In this document: positions 45,232-54,436 of the stretch, one piece after another
How the letters are laid out: each line of letters opens with the position of its first letter
How positions within the stretch are numbered: the first letter of the stretch is position 1
Assembly (NCBI RefSeq): GCF_007954585.1
Contig: NZ_CP042382.1
Coordinates: 3,658,001-3,722,000 of the forward strand
Source of the DNA: Pistricoccus aurantiacus
GTDB taxonomy: Bacteria; Pseudomonadota; Gammaproteobacteria; Pseudomonadales; Halomonadaceae
Reading direction: 5' to 3'
DNA length: 64,000 nucleotides
The notes under the pieces: model-generated
The model's input: only the letters and a program-made list of their open reading frames with translations
Databases searched by the model: none
Told to the model about the DNA's origin: nothing
Program-made: the position numbers and the translations under genes

Positions 45232-45478
45232 GTTTAAAACTGAAGCAGAAGAACGAGAATTCTGGGAGACCCACGACTCCTCGGATTACTTGGACTGGAA
45301 TCAGGCAAAACCTGCTTCTTTTCCTAAACTGAAGCCTTCAACCAAAACTATTTCACTCCGCCTGCCCGAAACACTGCTTGATCGGATCAAAATCGAGGCC
45401 AATAAGCGAGATATGCCCTATCAATCACTGATTAAGGCTTGGCTTGCGGATGAGGTGAATGACAGCCGCCGGGCTTGA
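45206..45478 (+). CDS. CopG/BrnA-type antitoxin
   Basis: A 90-residue antitoxin. The N-terminal FKTEAEEREFWETHDSSDYLDW is the toxin-binding part typical of the CopG antitoxins paired with BrnT-like toxins; the C-terminal half (TISLRLPETLLDRIKIEANKRDMPYQSLIKAWL) is the ribbon-helix-helix. It points away from the first brnA, and its own toxin survives only as a C-terminal fragment that overlaps its start. Confidence 0.85.
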   Translation: MSKLKKMPEFKTEAEEREFWETHDSSDYLDWNQAKPASFPKLKPSTKTISLRLPETLLDRIKIEANKRDMPYQSLIKAWLADEVNDSRRA

Positions 45479-45513
45479 GGTGCTAACTGCCCGGGTTTGC
45501 GGCGTGCCGGAGC

Positions 45514-45846
45514 TCAGCGTTGGCGCGTCCGACAACAGCCGCTTGTTAACCCCCTGAGCTCAAGGCCTTCCCGAATGATCTCGGGATGGCGGAAAGCAAT
45601 CTCGATGAGAGCTTTTGCCGGACCAGAGGGTTCGCGTCGACCTTGCTCCCATTCCTGCAAAGTACGCGCAGAGATATGTAGCACCTCAGCAAACTCTATC
45701 TGAGTCAGACCCGTTTTACCCCGTGCTCGCGCCACCTCGTTAGGTTCTACCCGACTGACTCGCGCGGCTTTACCCGCTTTCATTTCTTTGACGGATTGGA
45801 GCAGTTTGTTGCCAAGCTCCTCAACATTCATTGTCTCGTTACTCAT
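45514..45846 (-). CDS. NadS/HigA-type helix-turn-helix antitoxin
   Basis: A 110-residue protein with a Xre-type helix-turn-helix in the C-terminal half (KTGLTQIEFAEVLHISARTLQEWEQGRREPSGPAKALIEI). It is the usual second gene of toxin-antitoxin pairs in which a RelE/HigB-like toxin comes first. Its ATG overlaps the toxin stop. The antitoxin is intact, but its toxin gene is split by an IS element. Confidence 0.9.
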   Translation of the reverse strand: MSNETMNVEELGNKLLQSVKEMKAGKAARVSRVEPNEVARARGKTGLTQIEFAEVLHISARTLQEWEQGRREPSGPAKALIEIAFRHPEIIREGLELRGLTSGCCRTRQR

Positions 45847-46139
45847 TTTCCAATACCTCTCGAATCGACTTCAGGATATGCGCAGGTATGTTCTCCTTGA
45901 TGGCCTTCTTGTAGATCACCAACAACCAGATCTCACCATTTGCCAATCTAGTGAAGTAGATGACTCGCACTCCACCACGCTTCCCTGAACCCGCTACCGA
46001 CCATCGAACCTTTCTACATCCACCGCTGCCTGGAATGGGGTCACCAATTTCCGGATTAGCTGCCAACCAGGTGAAGAACGCACTCCGTTCTTCCTCAGTC
46101 CAGATTTTTCGGGCATCTGCTTCGAATGTAGGGGTTTCA
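45839..46139 (-). pseudogene. RelE/HigB-type toxin gene, 3' part, split by IS605-like element
   Basis: Joined to 14 bp at 47723-47736 the two pieces give exactly 105 codons: a 104-residue toxin that starts MFTIIETPTFEADARKIW and ends ILKSIREVLENE, fitting the NadT/HigB pattern along its whole length (GSGGCRKVRWS, GVRVIYFTRL, LLVIYKKA). The remaining piece lacks a start codon; the first in-frame stop upstream lies in the IS right end. Confidence 0.88.
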
Positions 46140-46290
46140 TTGACGTCCTCCCCGCCTTAAAGGACGGGGATTCCAATTTCTTGAGGGCAACGTCCTGCCC
46201 CGAGACTGAGAATATTCCGGGCCGCATTCACGTCCCGGTCGTGGAGTACACCACACTCCCCGCACTCCCAGTCTCTTACTCGCAACCCGT
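46140..46290 (-). ncRNA. Putative omega RNA of IS element 2
   Basis: The scaffold would come from the tnpB 3' end and the right-end hairpin, and the guide from the adjoining host sequence, here the toxin gene starting TGAAACCCC. The 5' limit is a guess. Confidence 0.3.
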
Positions 46291-47218
46291 TGACGCCCTG
46301 CGGCCCACTAAGCGAGCCGCACGACGAACAGGCGCGGGTGGTGTTGGTTTCGCGAATGACCTTGAAGACGATGCCTGCGTGAGCGCATTTATATGCCAGC
46401 ATCGTTTTCAATTGCGACCAGCCGGCGTCGTAGACGCTTTTGGCCATCTTGGTCTTCGCAAGTTTGGTTGAGGAAACATCGCCCACGACGATTTCGCCGT
46501 ACTGGCTGACGAGCTTCCGGGAAAACTTGTGCTGCGCGTCCTTGCGCCGGTTCTTGATCTTGGCGTGGATCGCCTTGACCCGACGCTTGTTACCAGCACG
46601 TTGGGCTGTCGCCAACTTGTCTTCCATGCGACGGTAGAAGCGGCTGTTTTCCAGCTTTCCGCCGTCGCTGCAAGTGGCCACGTCCTTCAGGCCCAGGTCG
46701 ATGCCAACGGCGCCCTGTCCCGCGGATGGCTGTACATCGACCTCGACAGCCACGTTGAAGTACCAGCGGCCTCGGCTGTCTTCGCTGAAACTGCCAGCAC
46801 GGAACTTGTATTTCGACAGGCCGTAGCTATCCCAAACCGTGAAATGGCTGCCGTTGTGGAATACCTGCCCGTTCTTCCACTTGGCCGCGCCGGTATTGAC
46901 CGGAATCCAGCCCAGCGAGCGTCGCACGCCCCGGGACTTGCGCCACTGTAGGCGAGTCTTCTTGAACTGCTTGCGACGGGTGACGTATTCGGCGGCAACA
47001 CACTGCAAGGTCTGGCTGTGCAGGCCGAGGGCCTTGCCGGCCCCCTGGGTATAGGGGTGCATGTCGTAGGCAGACAGAAACAGCCCTTTCTCCCGCATGG
47101 CTCGGGAAGACAGTTCGTTGAGGTAGTTCCAGACAAAATTCACGCCGCGAGCCATGCGGTTAAGCTCGGCGGCGTGCTTGTCCTTCACTCGAACCTTGAG
47201 GGTCTTGGTCTGTTTCAT
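46157..47218 (-). CDS. tnpB: TnpB-like protein with altered RuvC-II motif
   Basis: A 353-residue TnpB of the IS200/IS605 family. RuvC-I Asp174 (AVGIDLGLKD) and RuvC-III Asp329 (HDRDVNAARNI) are present, as is the zinc site (CSSC 297-300, CGEC 319-322). The position of the usual RuvC-II Glu reads Gly246 (IVVGDVSST). A Glu at 290 (KVIRETNTTRACSSC) lies where most family members have another residue and could take over. The ATG at 47218 gives a normal N-terminus; the frame upstream runs into tnpA. The stop lies in the right-end hairpin. Confidence 0.9.
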   Translation of the reverse strand: MKQTKTLKVRVKDKHAAELNRMARGVNFVWNYLNELSSRAMREKGLFLSAYDMHPYTQGAGKALGLHSQTLQCVAAEYVTRRKQFKKTRLQWRKSRGVRRSLGWIPVNTGAAKWKNGQVFHNGSHFTVWDSYGLSKYKFRAGSFSEDSRGRWYFNVAVEVDVQPSAGQGAVGIDLGLKDVATCSDGGKLENSRFYRRMEDKLATAQRAGNKRRVKAIHAKIKNRRKDAQHKFSRKLVSQYGEIVVGDVSSTKLAKTKMAKSVYDAGWSQLKTMLAYKCAHAGIVFKVIRETNTTRACSSCGSLSGPQGVNGLRVRDWECGECGVLHDRDVNAARNILSLGAGRCPQEIGIPVL

Positions 47219-47239
47219 GCCTTCGAATATACTTGGTCC

Positions 47240-47656
47240 ATGAACACGAAACAATCTATCAGAACAGGCAGACACTGCGTTTTTAAACTCCATGCCCACT
47301 TGGTCTTTGTCACCAAGTATCGGGGCAAGGTGTTCACCGGCGCGCATCTCAAATCCCTCGAATTGCTTTTCGACCGAGTGTGTCGAGACTTCGAGGCAGA
47401 GCTAAAGGAGTTCAACGGTGAAACCGACCACGTCCATCTGCTCGTCAACTTTCCGCCCAAGGTGGCGGTATCCAAGCTGGTGAATAGCTTGAAGGGAGTA
47501 TCCAGCCGACGGATGAAGTTGCTACACCCTGAACTGGTGCAGCTCGCCTACCGGAAGAACTCGCTGTGGAGCCCAAGCTACTTTGGGGGAAGTGTCGGAG
47601 GCGCACCCTTGAGCATGGTCAAACAATACATTGAGCAGCAATCGAGGCCGGACTAG
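47240..47656 (+). CDS. tnpA: IS200/IS605 Y1 transposase TnpA
   Basis: A 138-residue HUH transposase. The HUH motif is HVH in GETDHVHLLVNFPPK, and the nucleophilic Tyr is in SMVKQYIEQQ. The ATG at 47240 is 22 bp from the divergent tnpB start, the same layout as in IS element 1, although the two TnpA sequences are clearly different, so the elements arrived independently. Confidence 0.92.
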   Translation: MNTKQSIRTGRHCVFKLHAHLVFVTKYRGKVFTGAHLKSLELLFDRVCRDFEAELKEFNGETDHVHLLVNFPPKVAVSKLVNSLKGVSSRRMKLLHPELVQLAYRKNSLWSPSYFGGSVGGAPLSMVKQYIEQQSRPD

Positions 47657-47722
47657 GGAGCGCTCTCGCGCTCCTCGCTATCCATCCTCGCACTAGAAGT
47701 ACGAGGTTTTTCGCGATGTTCA

Positions 47723-47736
47723 ATAATGGTAAACAT
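47723..47736 (-). pseudogene. RelE/HigB-type toxin gene, 5' end
   Basis: ATGTTTACCATTAT encodes the first four and two-thirds codons (MFTI and part of Ile) of the toxin whose remainder lies beyond IS element 2. Confidence 0.8.
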
Positions 47737-47754
47737 GACGACCAATATACGTCA
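47736..47754 (-). promoter_or_regulatory. Putative toxin-antitoxin operator
   Basis: TGACG and CGTCA form an inverted repeat with a nine-base spacer that overlaps the toxin start. On the minus strand a TTGCAG and TATATT pair with a 16-bp gap lies over it, so binding there by the antitoxin would block the promoter. Confidence 0.5.
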
Positions 47755-48054
47755 ATGACGGACTTCTGCAAGGTGGTGGGTGGAAGGGATAAATGCTGAA
47801 CAGTTATCTGGTGAATACGGATCGAGTAGAGACCAAGAACGACGACTGGTATGCAGTACCCAAGAGCGAATCGCTGAGTCCTTCTACGAGACGCTGCTAC
47901 GAAAATCGGCCTCGGGGAAGGATCGCGCGAGGCCTTGTGGCGACAAGCTTGTTCAGCTTTGGCCATTCACACCAAGGTAAGTGAGGCTCACTAGGCAAGG
48001 CTCGCTGCCATGATCTAGGCTTTGGGTTCGAGTCATTTTTCAGGAGGAGAAGAC
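47755..48054. other. Gap between the split toxin locus and the macrodomain gene
   Basis: About 300 bp. Apart from the toxin promoter elements at its left end I see no gene, RNA or attC site. The right junction of the accessory island probably lies here. Confidence 0.4.
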
Positions 48055-48588
48055 ATGGCAACGGACGTCACCATCGAATGCATTCAAGGCGATATCGCCA
48101 ATCAGCCGGACATGGTCGCGGTGGTCAACGCCGCCAACGCGGAGTTGCGAACCGGTGGCGGCGTGGCCGGCGCCCTGCATCGCGCCGCCGGGCCAAAGCT
48201 TGCGGAGGAGTGCCGTCCCCTGGCGCCGATCAAGCCAGGCCAGGCGGTGATCAGCGGTGCTCACGACCTGCCCAATCAATATGTGATCCATTGTCTGGGG
48301 CCGGTCTACGGCCAGGACGAGCCGTCCGACAAGCTGCTGGCGAACTGCTACCACAACGCCATCGAGATCGCCGAAAATCAGGGTATCGAGTCCCTGGCGT
48401 TTCCTTCTCTTTCCACAGGCGCCTTCGGCTACCCGATGGAGGAAGCGGCGCGGGTCGCCATGAAGACGGTGATCGATGTCAGCAGGAAATGCCGTTATCT
48501 GAAGAAGATCCGCTTCGTGCTGTTCGACGAGAAGGCGGCGAAGCTGCATCAGGAGATACTCGATCAGCTACGTCACGAGACTCGCTAA
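48055..48588 (+). CDS. Macrodomain protein (O-acetyl-ADP-ribose deacetylase type)
   Basis: A 177-residue single macrodomain. The ADP-ribose-binding loop VNAANAELRTGGGVAGALHRAAG (about 24-46) and the second loop SLSTGAFGYPMEEAA near residue 120 are of the YmdB/MacroD type, with the catalytic Asn and GGGVxxA present. It would deacetylate O-acetyl-ADP-ribose or remove ADP-ribose from proteins. The ATG at 48055 follows AGGAGGAG. A terminator follows, so it is probably monocistronic although an HDAC-like gene is next. Confidence 0.9.
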   Translation: MATDVTIECIQGDIANQPDMVAVVNAANAELRTGGGVAGALHRAAGPKLAEECRPLAPIKPGQAVISGAHDLPNQYVIHCLGPVYGQDEPSDKLLANCYHNAIEIAENQGIESLAFPSLSTGAFGYPMEEAARVAMKTVIDVSRKCRYLKKIRFVLFDEKAAKLHQEILDQLRHETR

Positions 48589-48671
48589 AAACCTGACGCT
48601 CGCTATTCATCATCGAGCCATTACCCTCTCCAGACAGCGTCATGCGCTATTATCGGGCTTCGCGTACTATC

Positions 48672-48702
48672 GGGCTTCGCCTATAGCGCGAAGCCTTTTT
48701 TA
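48672..48702 (+). terminator. Rho-independent terminator after the macrodomain gene
   Basis: GGCTTCGC and GCGAAGCC form an 8-bp stem with a seven-base loop followed by six T. A copy of the first arm (TATCGGGCTTCGC) lies just upstream. Confidence 0.8.
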
Positions 48703-48720
48703 TACCGTGACGAACCGTTT

Positions 48721-49623
48721 ATGCCGCTACCGCTGATCCACCATCCCGGCTATACCATCGAGCTGCCTACCCGGCATCCTTTTCCCATGGCCAAGTTTCG
48801 CGAACTGCGTCGGGTGCTGGGTGAAGAACCCGTCGGTCGAAGTGCCCAATGGCTATCTCCGCAGCCGGTCAGCGAGACGGATCTTGCCCGGGTGCACGAG
48901 CGTGGCTATCTCGACGCCTTCCTGCACGGCGGGCTGGATCAAGCCGCCCAGCGGCGCAGCGGCTTTCGCTGGTCGGAAGCACTGGTCGAGCGTACTCGGC
49001 TCGAGGTGGGCGGCACCCTGCTGGCCATGGAGGTCGCCCTGGAAACCGGCCTGGCCTGCAATACCGCCGGCGGCACTCATCATGCCCACGCGAATTTCGC
49101 CAGCGGCTATTGCCTGCTCAACGACCTGGCGGTGGCGGCGGCCAAGGCGCTGGCCAAGGGCTGGGCCAAGCGGATTCTGATCGTCGATCTGGACGTCCAC
49201 CAAGGGGACGGCACCGCACGCCTCTTTCAGGATACGCCGGAAGTGTTCACCCTTTCCCTGCACGGCGCGGAGAACTTTCCCGCCCGCAAGCAGCACAGCG
49301 ATCTGGATATTCCTCTGCCCCGCAATACCGACGACGACGCCTACCTGGCCACCCTCGCCCGCTACCTGCCTTGGCTATTGATGGAATTCGCCCCGCAGCT
49401 GGTGCTCTACGATGCCGGCGTTGACGTGCACAAGGATGACCGCCTGGGTCATCTGGCCCTGAGCGATGACGGCCTGGCTTGTCGGGATCGCTTTGTGCTG
49501 GAGGAATGTCGCGACGCCGGCATTCCCGTGGCCGCGGTGATCGGCGGCGGTTATGACCGCGACCTGAACGCCCTGGCCCACCGCCATGCTCAACTGCATC
49601 GGGTGGCCAGTGAATTTGTTTGA
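48721..49623 (+). CDS. Histone deacetylase-like (arginase/deacetylase fold) protein
   Basis: A 300-residue zinc-dependent deacetylase of the class IV HDAC/acetoin-utilisation fold. Active-site blocks: GGTHHAHANF (paired His) near residue 118, DLDVHQGDGTA (metal Asp and His) near residue 158, DAGVDVHKDDRLG (third ligand) near residue 236 and the IGGGY near residue 278. Bacterial relatives deacetylate acetylated lysines or polyamines; which one this does is unknown. It starts only 18 bp after the preceding terminator. Confidence 0.9.
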   Translation: MPLPLIHHPGYTIELPTRHPFPMAKFRELRRVLGEEPVGRSAQWLSPQPVSETDLARVHERGYLDAFLHGGLDQAAQRRSGFRWSEALVERTRLEVGGTLLAMEVALETGLACNTAGGTHHAHANFASGYCLLNDLAVAAAKALAKGWAKRILIVDLDVHQGDGTARLFQDTPEVFTLSLHGAENFPARKQHSDLDIPLPRNTDDDAYLATLARYLPWLLMEFAPQLVLYDAGVDVHKDDRLGHLALSDDGLACRDRFVLEECRDAGIPVAAVIGGGYDRDLNALAHRHAQLHRVASEFV

Positions 49624-49718
49624 GCTTTATCAGAAAGCAACCGCTGGCAAGCTTGGTGCACGCCATCAAGGCCTATCTTCTACACTATCAGGGTAGTGTG
49701 AAATCCGACAGACGAATT

Positions 49719-49733
49719 AACTTTTATAAAGTT
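49719..49733. promoter_or_regulatory. Palindrome upstream of edd
   Basis: AACTTT-TAT-AAAGTT is a perfect 6-3-6 palindrome in the AT-rich leader about 100 bp before the edd start. It could be the operator of a sugar-responsive repressor such as HexR, although it does not match the HexR consensus I know. Confidence 0.4.
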
Positions 49734-49833
49734 TACAAAATAATCGCCTTTGAGAGATAAAAAATTCCGTTGTATGGATTTTTTTTGCTAAACTTACCAC
49801 AAATCCCAATCCGCACCGACAGCCGAGGATGCC

Positions 49834-51720
<1,887 letters not shown>

Positions 51721-51728
51721 GGCCGCCC

Positions 51729-52712
51729 ATGACACGACCCGCGCTGATCGGCGATATCGGCGGCACCAACGCGCGCTTCGCGCTGACGACTCCTGGTGCC
51801 GCTGCGCCCTATGCCATCCACAATCTGGCCTGCGCGGATTACCCCGGGCCGGTGGAGGCCATCCGGGCCTATCTGACTCGGCTAGGTCTCGAAGGCGTCG
51901 ATATCGAAGGGGATAGGGCTCCCAAGGAAGTCTGTCTGGCGTTTGCCTGTCCGGTTCACAACGAACGCATCATCATGACCAACAACCCCTGGAACTTTAC
52001 TCGCCAGGAGGTTCTCGACGCGCTGGATCTGACCCTGTTCAAGGTGATCAACGACTTCGTGGCCCAGGCCCTCGGCGTGCCTCACGTGGCGGAGCACGAG
52101 TTGGTCACGCTGCAGACGGGAAAGGCGTCTCCCCATACGGTTCGACTGGTGATCGGCCCAGGAACCGGGCTGGGGGTGGCCGGGATATTTCCCGGCAGGT
52201 ACGGCTGGATTCCGCTGCCCACGGAAGGGGGCCATGTCAGCTTCGCCCCCACGGACGAGACGGAACAGGCGCTGCTCGATCATTTCCGCCACCGCTACGG
52301 GCGTATCTCCGTGGAGCGGCTGCTGTGCGGCCAGGGCATACTCAATCTGTATCTCGCCCACTGCGCCCTCTCCGGCGCGACCCCGAACTGCGATTCTCCC
52401 GCCGCGGTGACTCAGGCTGCCTCAAGCGGCGATACCCTGGCGCGGGATACCGTCCTGCGCTTTCTGAAGATTCTCGGCGACGTCAGCGGCGACGCCGCTC
52501 TTACTTTGGGCGCGCGGGGCGGCGTTTATCTGTGCGGCGGCATCGTGCCCAGGCTATTGGGCTGGCTGCCGGACAGCCGCTTTCTGGAAGCCTTTGCCAA
52601 TAAGGGCCGCATGAGTCGCTACACCGCCGAGATCCCCGTGCACGTGGTCACCGCGCCCTGGACCGGCCTGCTGGGTGCCGCCGAGGCGCTGCACAACGAG
52701 GAAGTCAAATAA
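51729..52712 (+). CDS. glk: Glucokinase
   Basis: ATP-dependent glucokinase of 327 residues (bacterial Glk family). The phosphate-binding start is LIGDIGGTNARFAL, the sugar site is MTNNPWNFT with INDFVAQALGV, and the ATP site is VIGPGTGLGVAG. The start at 51729 is chosen although the frame is open back into edd, because the real family start IGDIGGTN lies there. It supplies glucose 6-phosphate to the Entner-Doudoroff route. Confidence 0.95.
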   Translation: MTRPALIGDIGGTNARFALTTPGAAAPYAIHNLACADYPGPVEAIRAYLTRLGLEGVDIEGDRAPKEVCLAFACPVHNERIIMTNNPWNFTRQEVLDALDLTLFKVINDFVAQALGVPHVAEHELVTLQTGKASPHTVRLVIGPGTGLGVAGIFPGRYGWIPLPTEGGHVSFAPTDETEQALLDHFRHRYGRISVERLLCGQGILNLYLAHCALSGATPNCDSPAAVTQAASSGDTLARDTVLRFLKILGDVSGDAALTLGARGGVYLCGGIVPRLLGWLPDSRFLEAFANKGRMSRYTAEIPVHVVTAPWTGLLGAAEALHNEEVK

Positions 52713-52789
52713 TGCCATTGTGCTGCCAAGGTACCAGTGACTCGACAACCGACAATAGTCATCGATAACGACAACAACCGGAGAGCATC

Positions 52790-54436
52790 ATGTTTCAACT
52801 GACTCGCAGCGTAACCTGGCAGGCGCTCGAACGGCTGCGCGATGAAACCGCCCAAGACCGTATTCGCGATTACTTCACCCGAGATCCGCAGCGTTTCGAC
52901 AAGATGAGTCTGCGGGTCGGCGGGCTCTTCCTCGACTACTCCAAGCACCTGATCTCCGATGCGGTGCTGGGCAAGCTGTTGGAACTGGCCGACCATTCGG
53001 CGCTGGTACAGCGTCGCGCCCAGATGTTCTCCGGCGATATCATCAACGTCACCGAAAACCGGCCGGTGCTGCATACTGCCCTGCGCAACCTGGGAGATGC
53101 GCCGCTTCAGGTCGACGGCAAGGACGTGATGCCGGAGATTCACCAGACTCGCGAACAGATCAAGCGCTTTTCCGAAGCAGTACGCAGCGGCGAATGGCGC
53201 GGTCATAGCGGCGAACGCATCAGGGACGTGGTCAACATCGGCATCGGCGGCTCGGACCTGGGACCCAACATGGCCTGCCGTGCGCTGCTCAAGTACCGCC
53301 ACCCGGAACTGCACTTTCACTTCGTCTCAAACGTCGACGGCACTCATATCCAGAAGGTGCTGTCGCGGCTCGATCCGGCCACTACCCTGTTCATCGTTTC
53401 CACCAAGACCTTTTCCACTCAGGAGACGTTGCTCAACGCCAAGACCGCGCGGCGCTGGTTTCTCGACAACGCCGGCGAGGACGCGGACGTGGGCGCCCAC
53501 TTCATCGCCGCCTCGACCAATCGCCAGGCGGCCATGGCGTTCGGCATCCGCGAGGAAAACGTCTTCGAATTCTGGGCCTGGGTCGGCGGGCGCTATTCCA
53601 TGTGGTCCTCCATCGGGCTGCCCATCGCCTTGTCCGTCGGCTTCGACGGCTTCATGGAACTGCTGGAAGGCGCCTACGAGATGGATCGCCACTTCATCGA
53701 GGCCCCTTTCAAGGACAACATGCCGGTGCTGATGGCGCTGATCGGTATCTGGTACATCAACTTTCAGAACGCGGAAACCCAGGCTATCGTGCCTTACGAC
53801 CAGGCGCTGAATCAGCTGCCGGCTTTTCTGCAGCAGCTCGACATGGAGTCCAACGGCAAGTCCGTGGATATCTTCGGTCAGCCGGTAGGCTACAAGACCG
53901 GCCCCATCGTCTGGGGCGAGACCGGCTCCAATGGCCAGCACGCCTTTTTTCAGCTATTGCACCAGGGCACCCGCTACGTGCCCATCGATTTCATCGCTTC
54001 GCTGAAGCCGGAGCCCGGCTTCGAGGATCATCATTTCGCCCTGCTCACCAATATGCTGGCCCAAGCCAACGCCTTCATGGAAGGCAGCCAGGATGGCACG
54101 CGGCTCGATCCCCACTACAGCTGCCCGGGCAACCGCCCCTCCAGCACCCTGCTGCTCGACGAGCTGACGCCCCGCAATCTCGGCGCCCTTATCGCCCTCT
54201 ACGAGCACAAGGTATTCGTGCAGGGGGTGATCTGGAACATCAACTCCTTCGATCAGTGGGGGGTGCAACTCGGTAAGCGCATCGCCGGCGAGATCAGCGA
54301 GCGTATCGACGAGCATACCCAGGATTTCGACGCTTCGACCCAGGGGTTGCTCAAGCTGGTAAGGGAGCATTTCGACACGACCCGGGCGAAGTCGTCCGAG
54401 CCGAAGAAAAAATCAGCCAAGGAGAAGCGCTCATGA
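52790..54436 (+). CDS. pgi: Glucose-6-phosphate isomerase
   Basis: A 548-residue Pgi interconverting glucose 6-phosphate and fructose 6-phosphate. Family signatures are GIGGSDLGPNMA near residue 148, GGRYSMWSSIGLPIAL near residue 264 and QWGVQLGK near residue 486. The ATG follows CCGGAGAG. Its stop overlaps the fructokinase start by 4 bp (ATGA). In an organism that runs sugars through the Entner-Doudoroff route it would carry fructose 6-phosphate back to glucose 6-phosphate. Confidence 0.96.
   Translation: MFQLTRSVTWQALERLRDETAQDRIRDYFTRDPQRFDKMSLRVGGLFLDYSKHLISDAVLGKLLELADHSALVQRRAQMFSGDIINVTENRPVLHTALRNLGDAPLQVDGKDVMPEIHQTREQIKRFSEAVRSGEWRGHSGERIRDVVNIGIGGSDLGPNMACRALLKYRHPELHFHFVSNVDGTHIQKVLSRLDPATTLFIVSTKTFSTQETLLNAKTARRWFLDNAGEDADVGAHFIAASTNRQAAMAFGIREENVFEFWAWVGGRYSMWSSIGLPIALSVGFDGFMELLEGAYEMDRHFIEAPFKDNMPVLMALIGIWYINFQNAETQAIVPYDQALNQLPAFLQQLDMESNGKSVDIFGQPVGYKTGPIVWGETGSNGQHAFFQLLHQGTRYVPIDFIASLKPEPGFEDHHFALLTNMLAQANAFMEGSQDGTRLDPHYSCPGNRPSSTLLLDELTPRNLGALIALYEHKVFVQGVIWNINSFDQWGVQLGKRIAGEISERIDEHTQDFDASTQGLLKLVREHFDTTRAKSSEPKKKSAKEKRS

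Larger units (their letters stand above)
46140..47722 (-). mobile_element. IS200/IS605-type element 2 (tnpA and tnpB, divergent)
   Basis: A 1583-bp element whose ends are fixed by reconstructing the interrupted toxin gene. The right end finishes in TCAA, the cleavage tetranucleotide of IS608-like elements, after a hairpin (CCCCG/CGGGG, about 46145-46168). The left end has the hairpin CCTCG/CGAGG (47684-47704). There is no target duplication; the bases TGAA at both junctions leave the exact position open by up to four bases. The target tetranucleotide on the minus strand would be TTAT. Confidence 0.85.

Noticed and set aside
45994-46227. 77-residue frame with a start beside the IS right end (MKPLHSKQM)
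   Set aside because: It is out of frame with the toxin; the correct frame gives the full NadT/HigB pattern once the IS is removed.
47793-47984. Small plus-strand frames between the IS and the macrodomain gene
   Set aside because: No ribosome site, no family pattern, and several overlapping frames of similar size.
49719-49733. HexR operator
   Set aside because: A palindrome is present, but it does not match the HexR consensus I know, so it is reported only as an unassigned palindrome.
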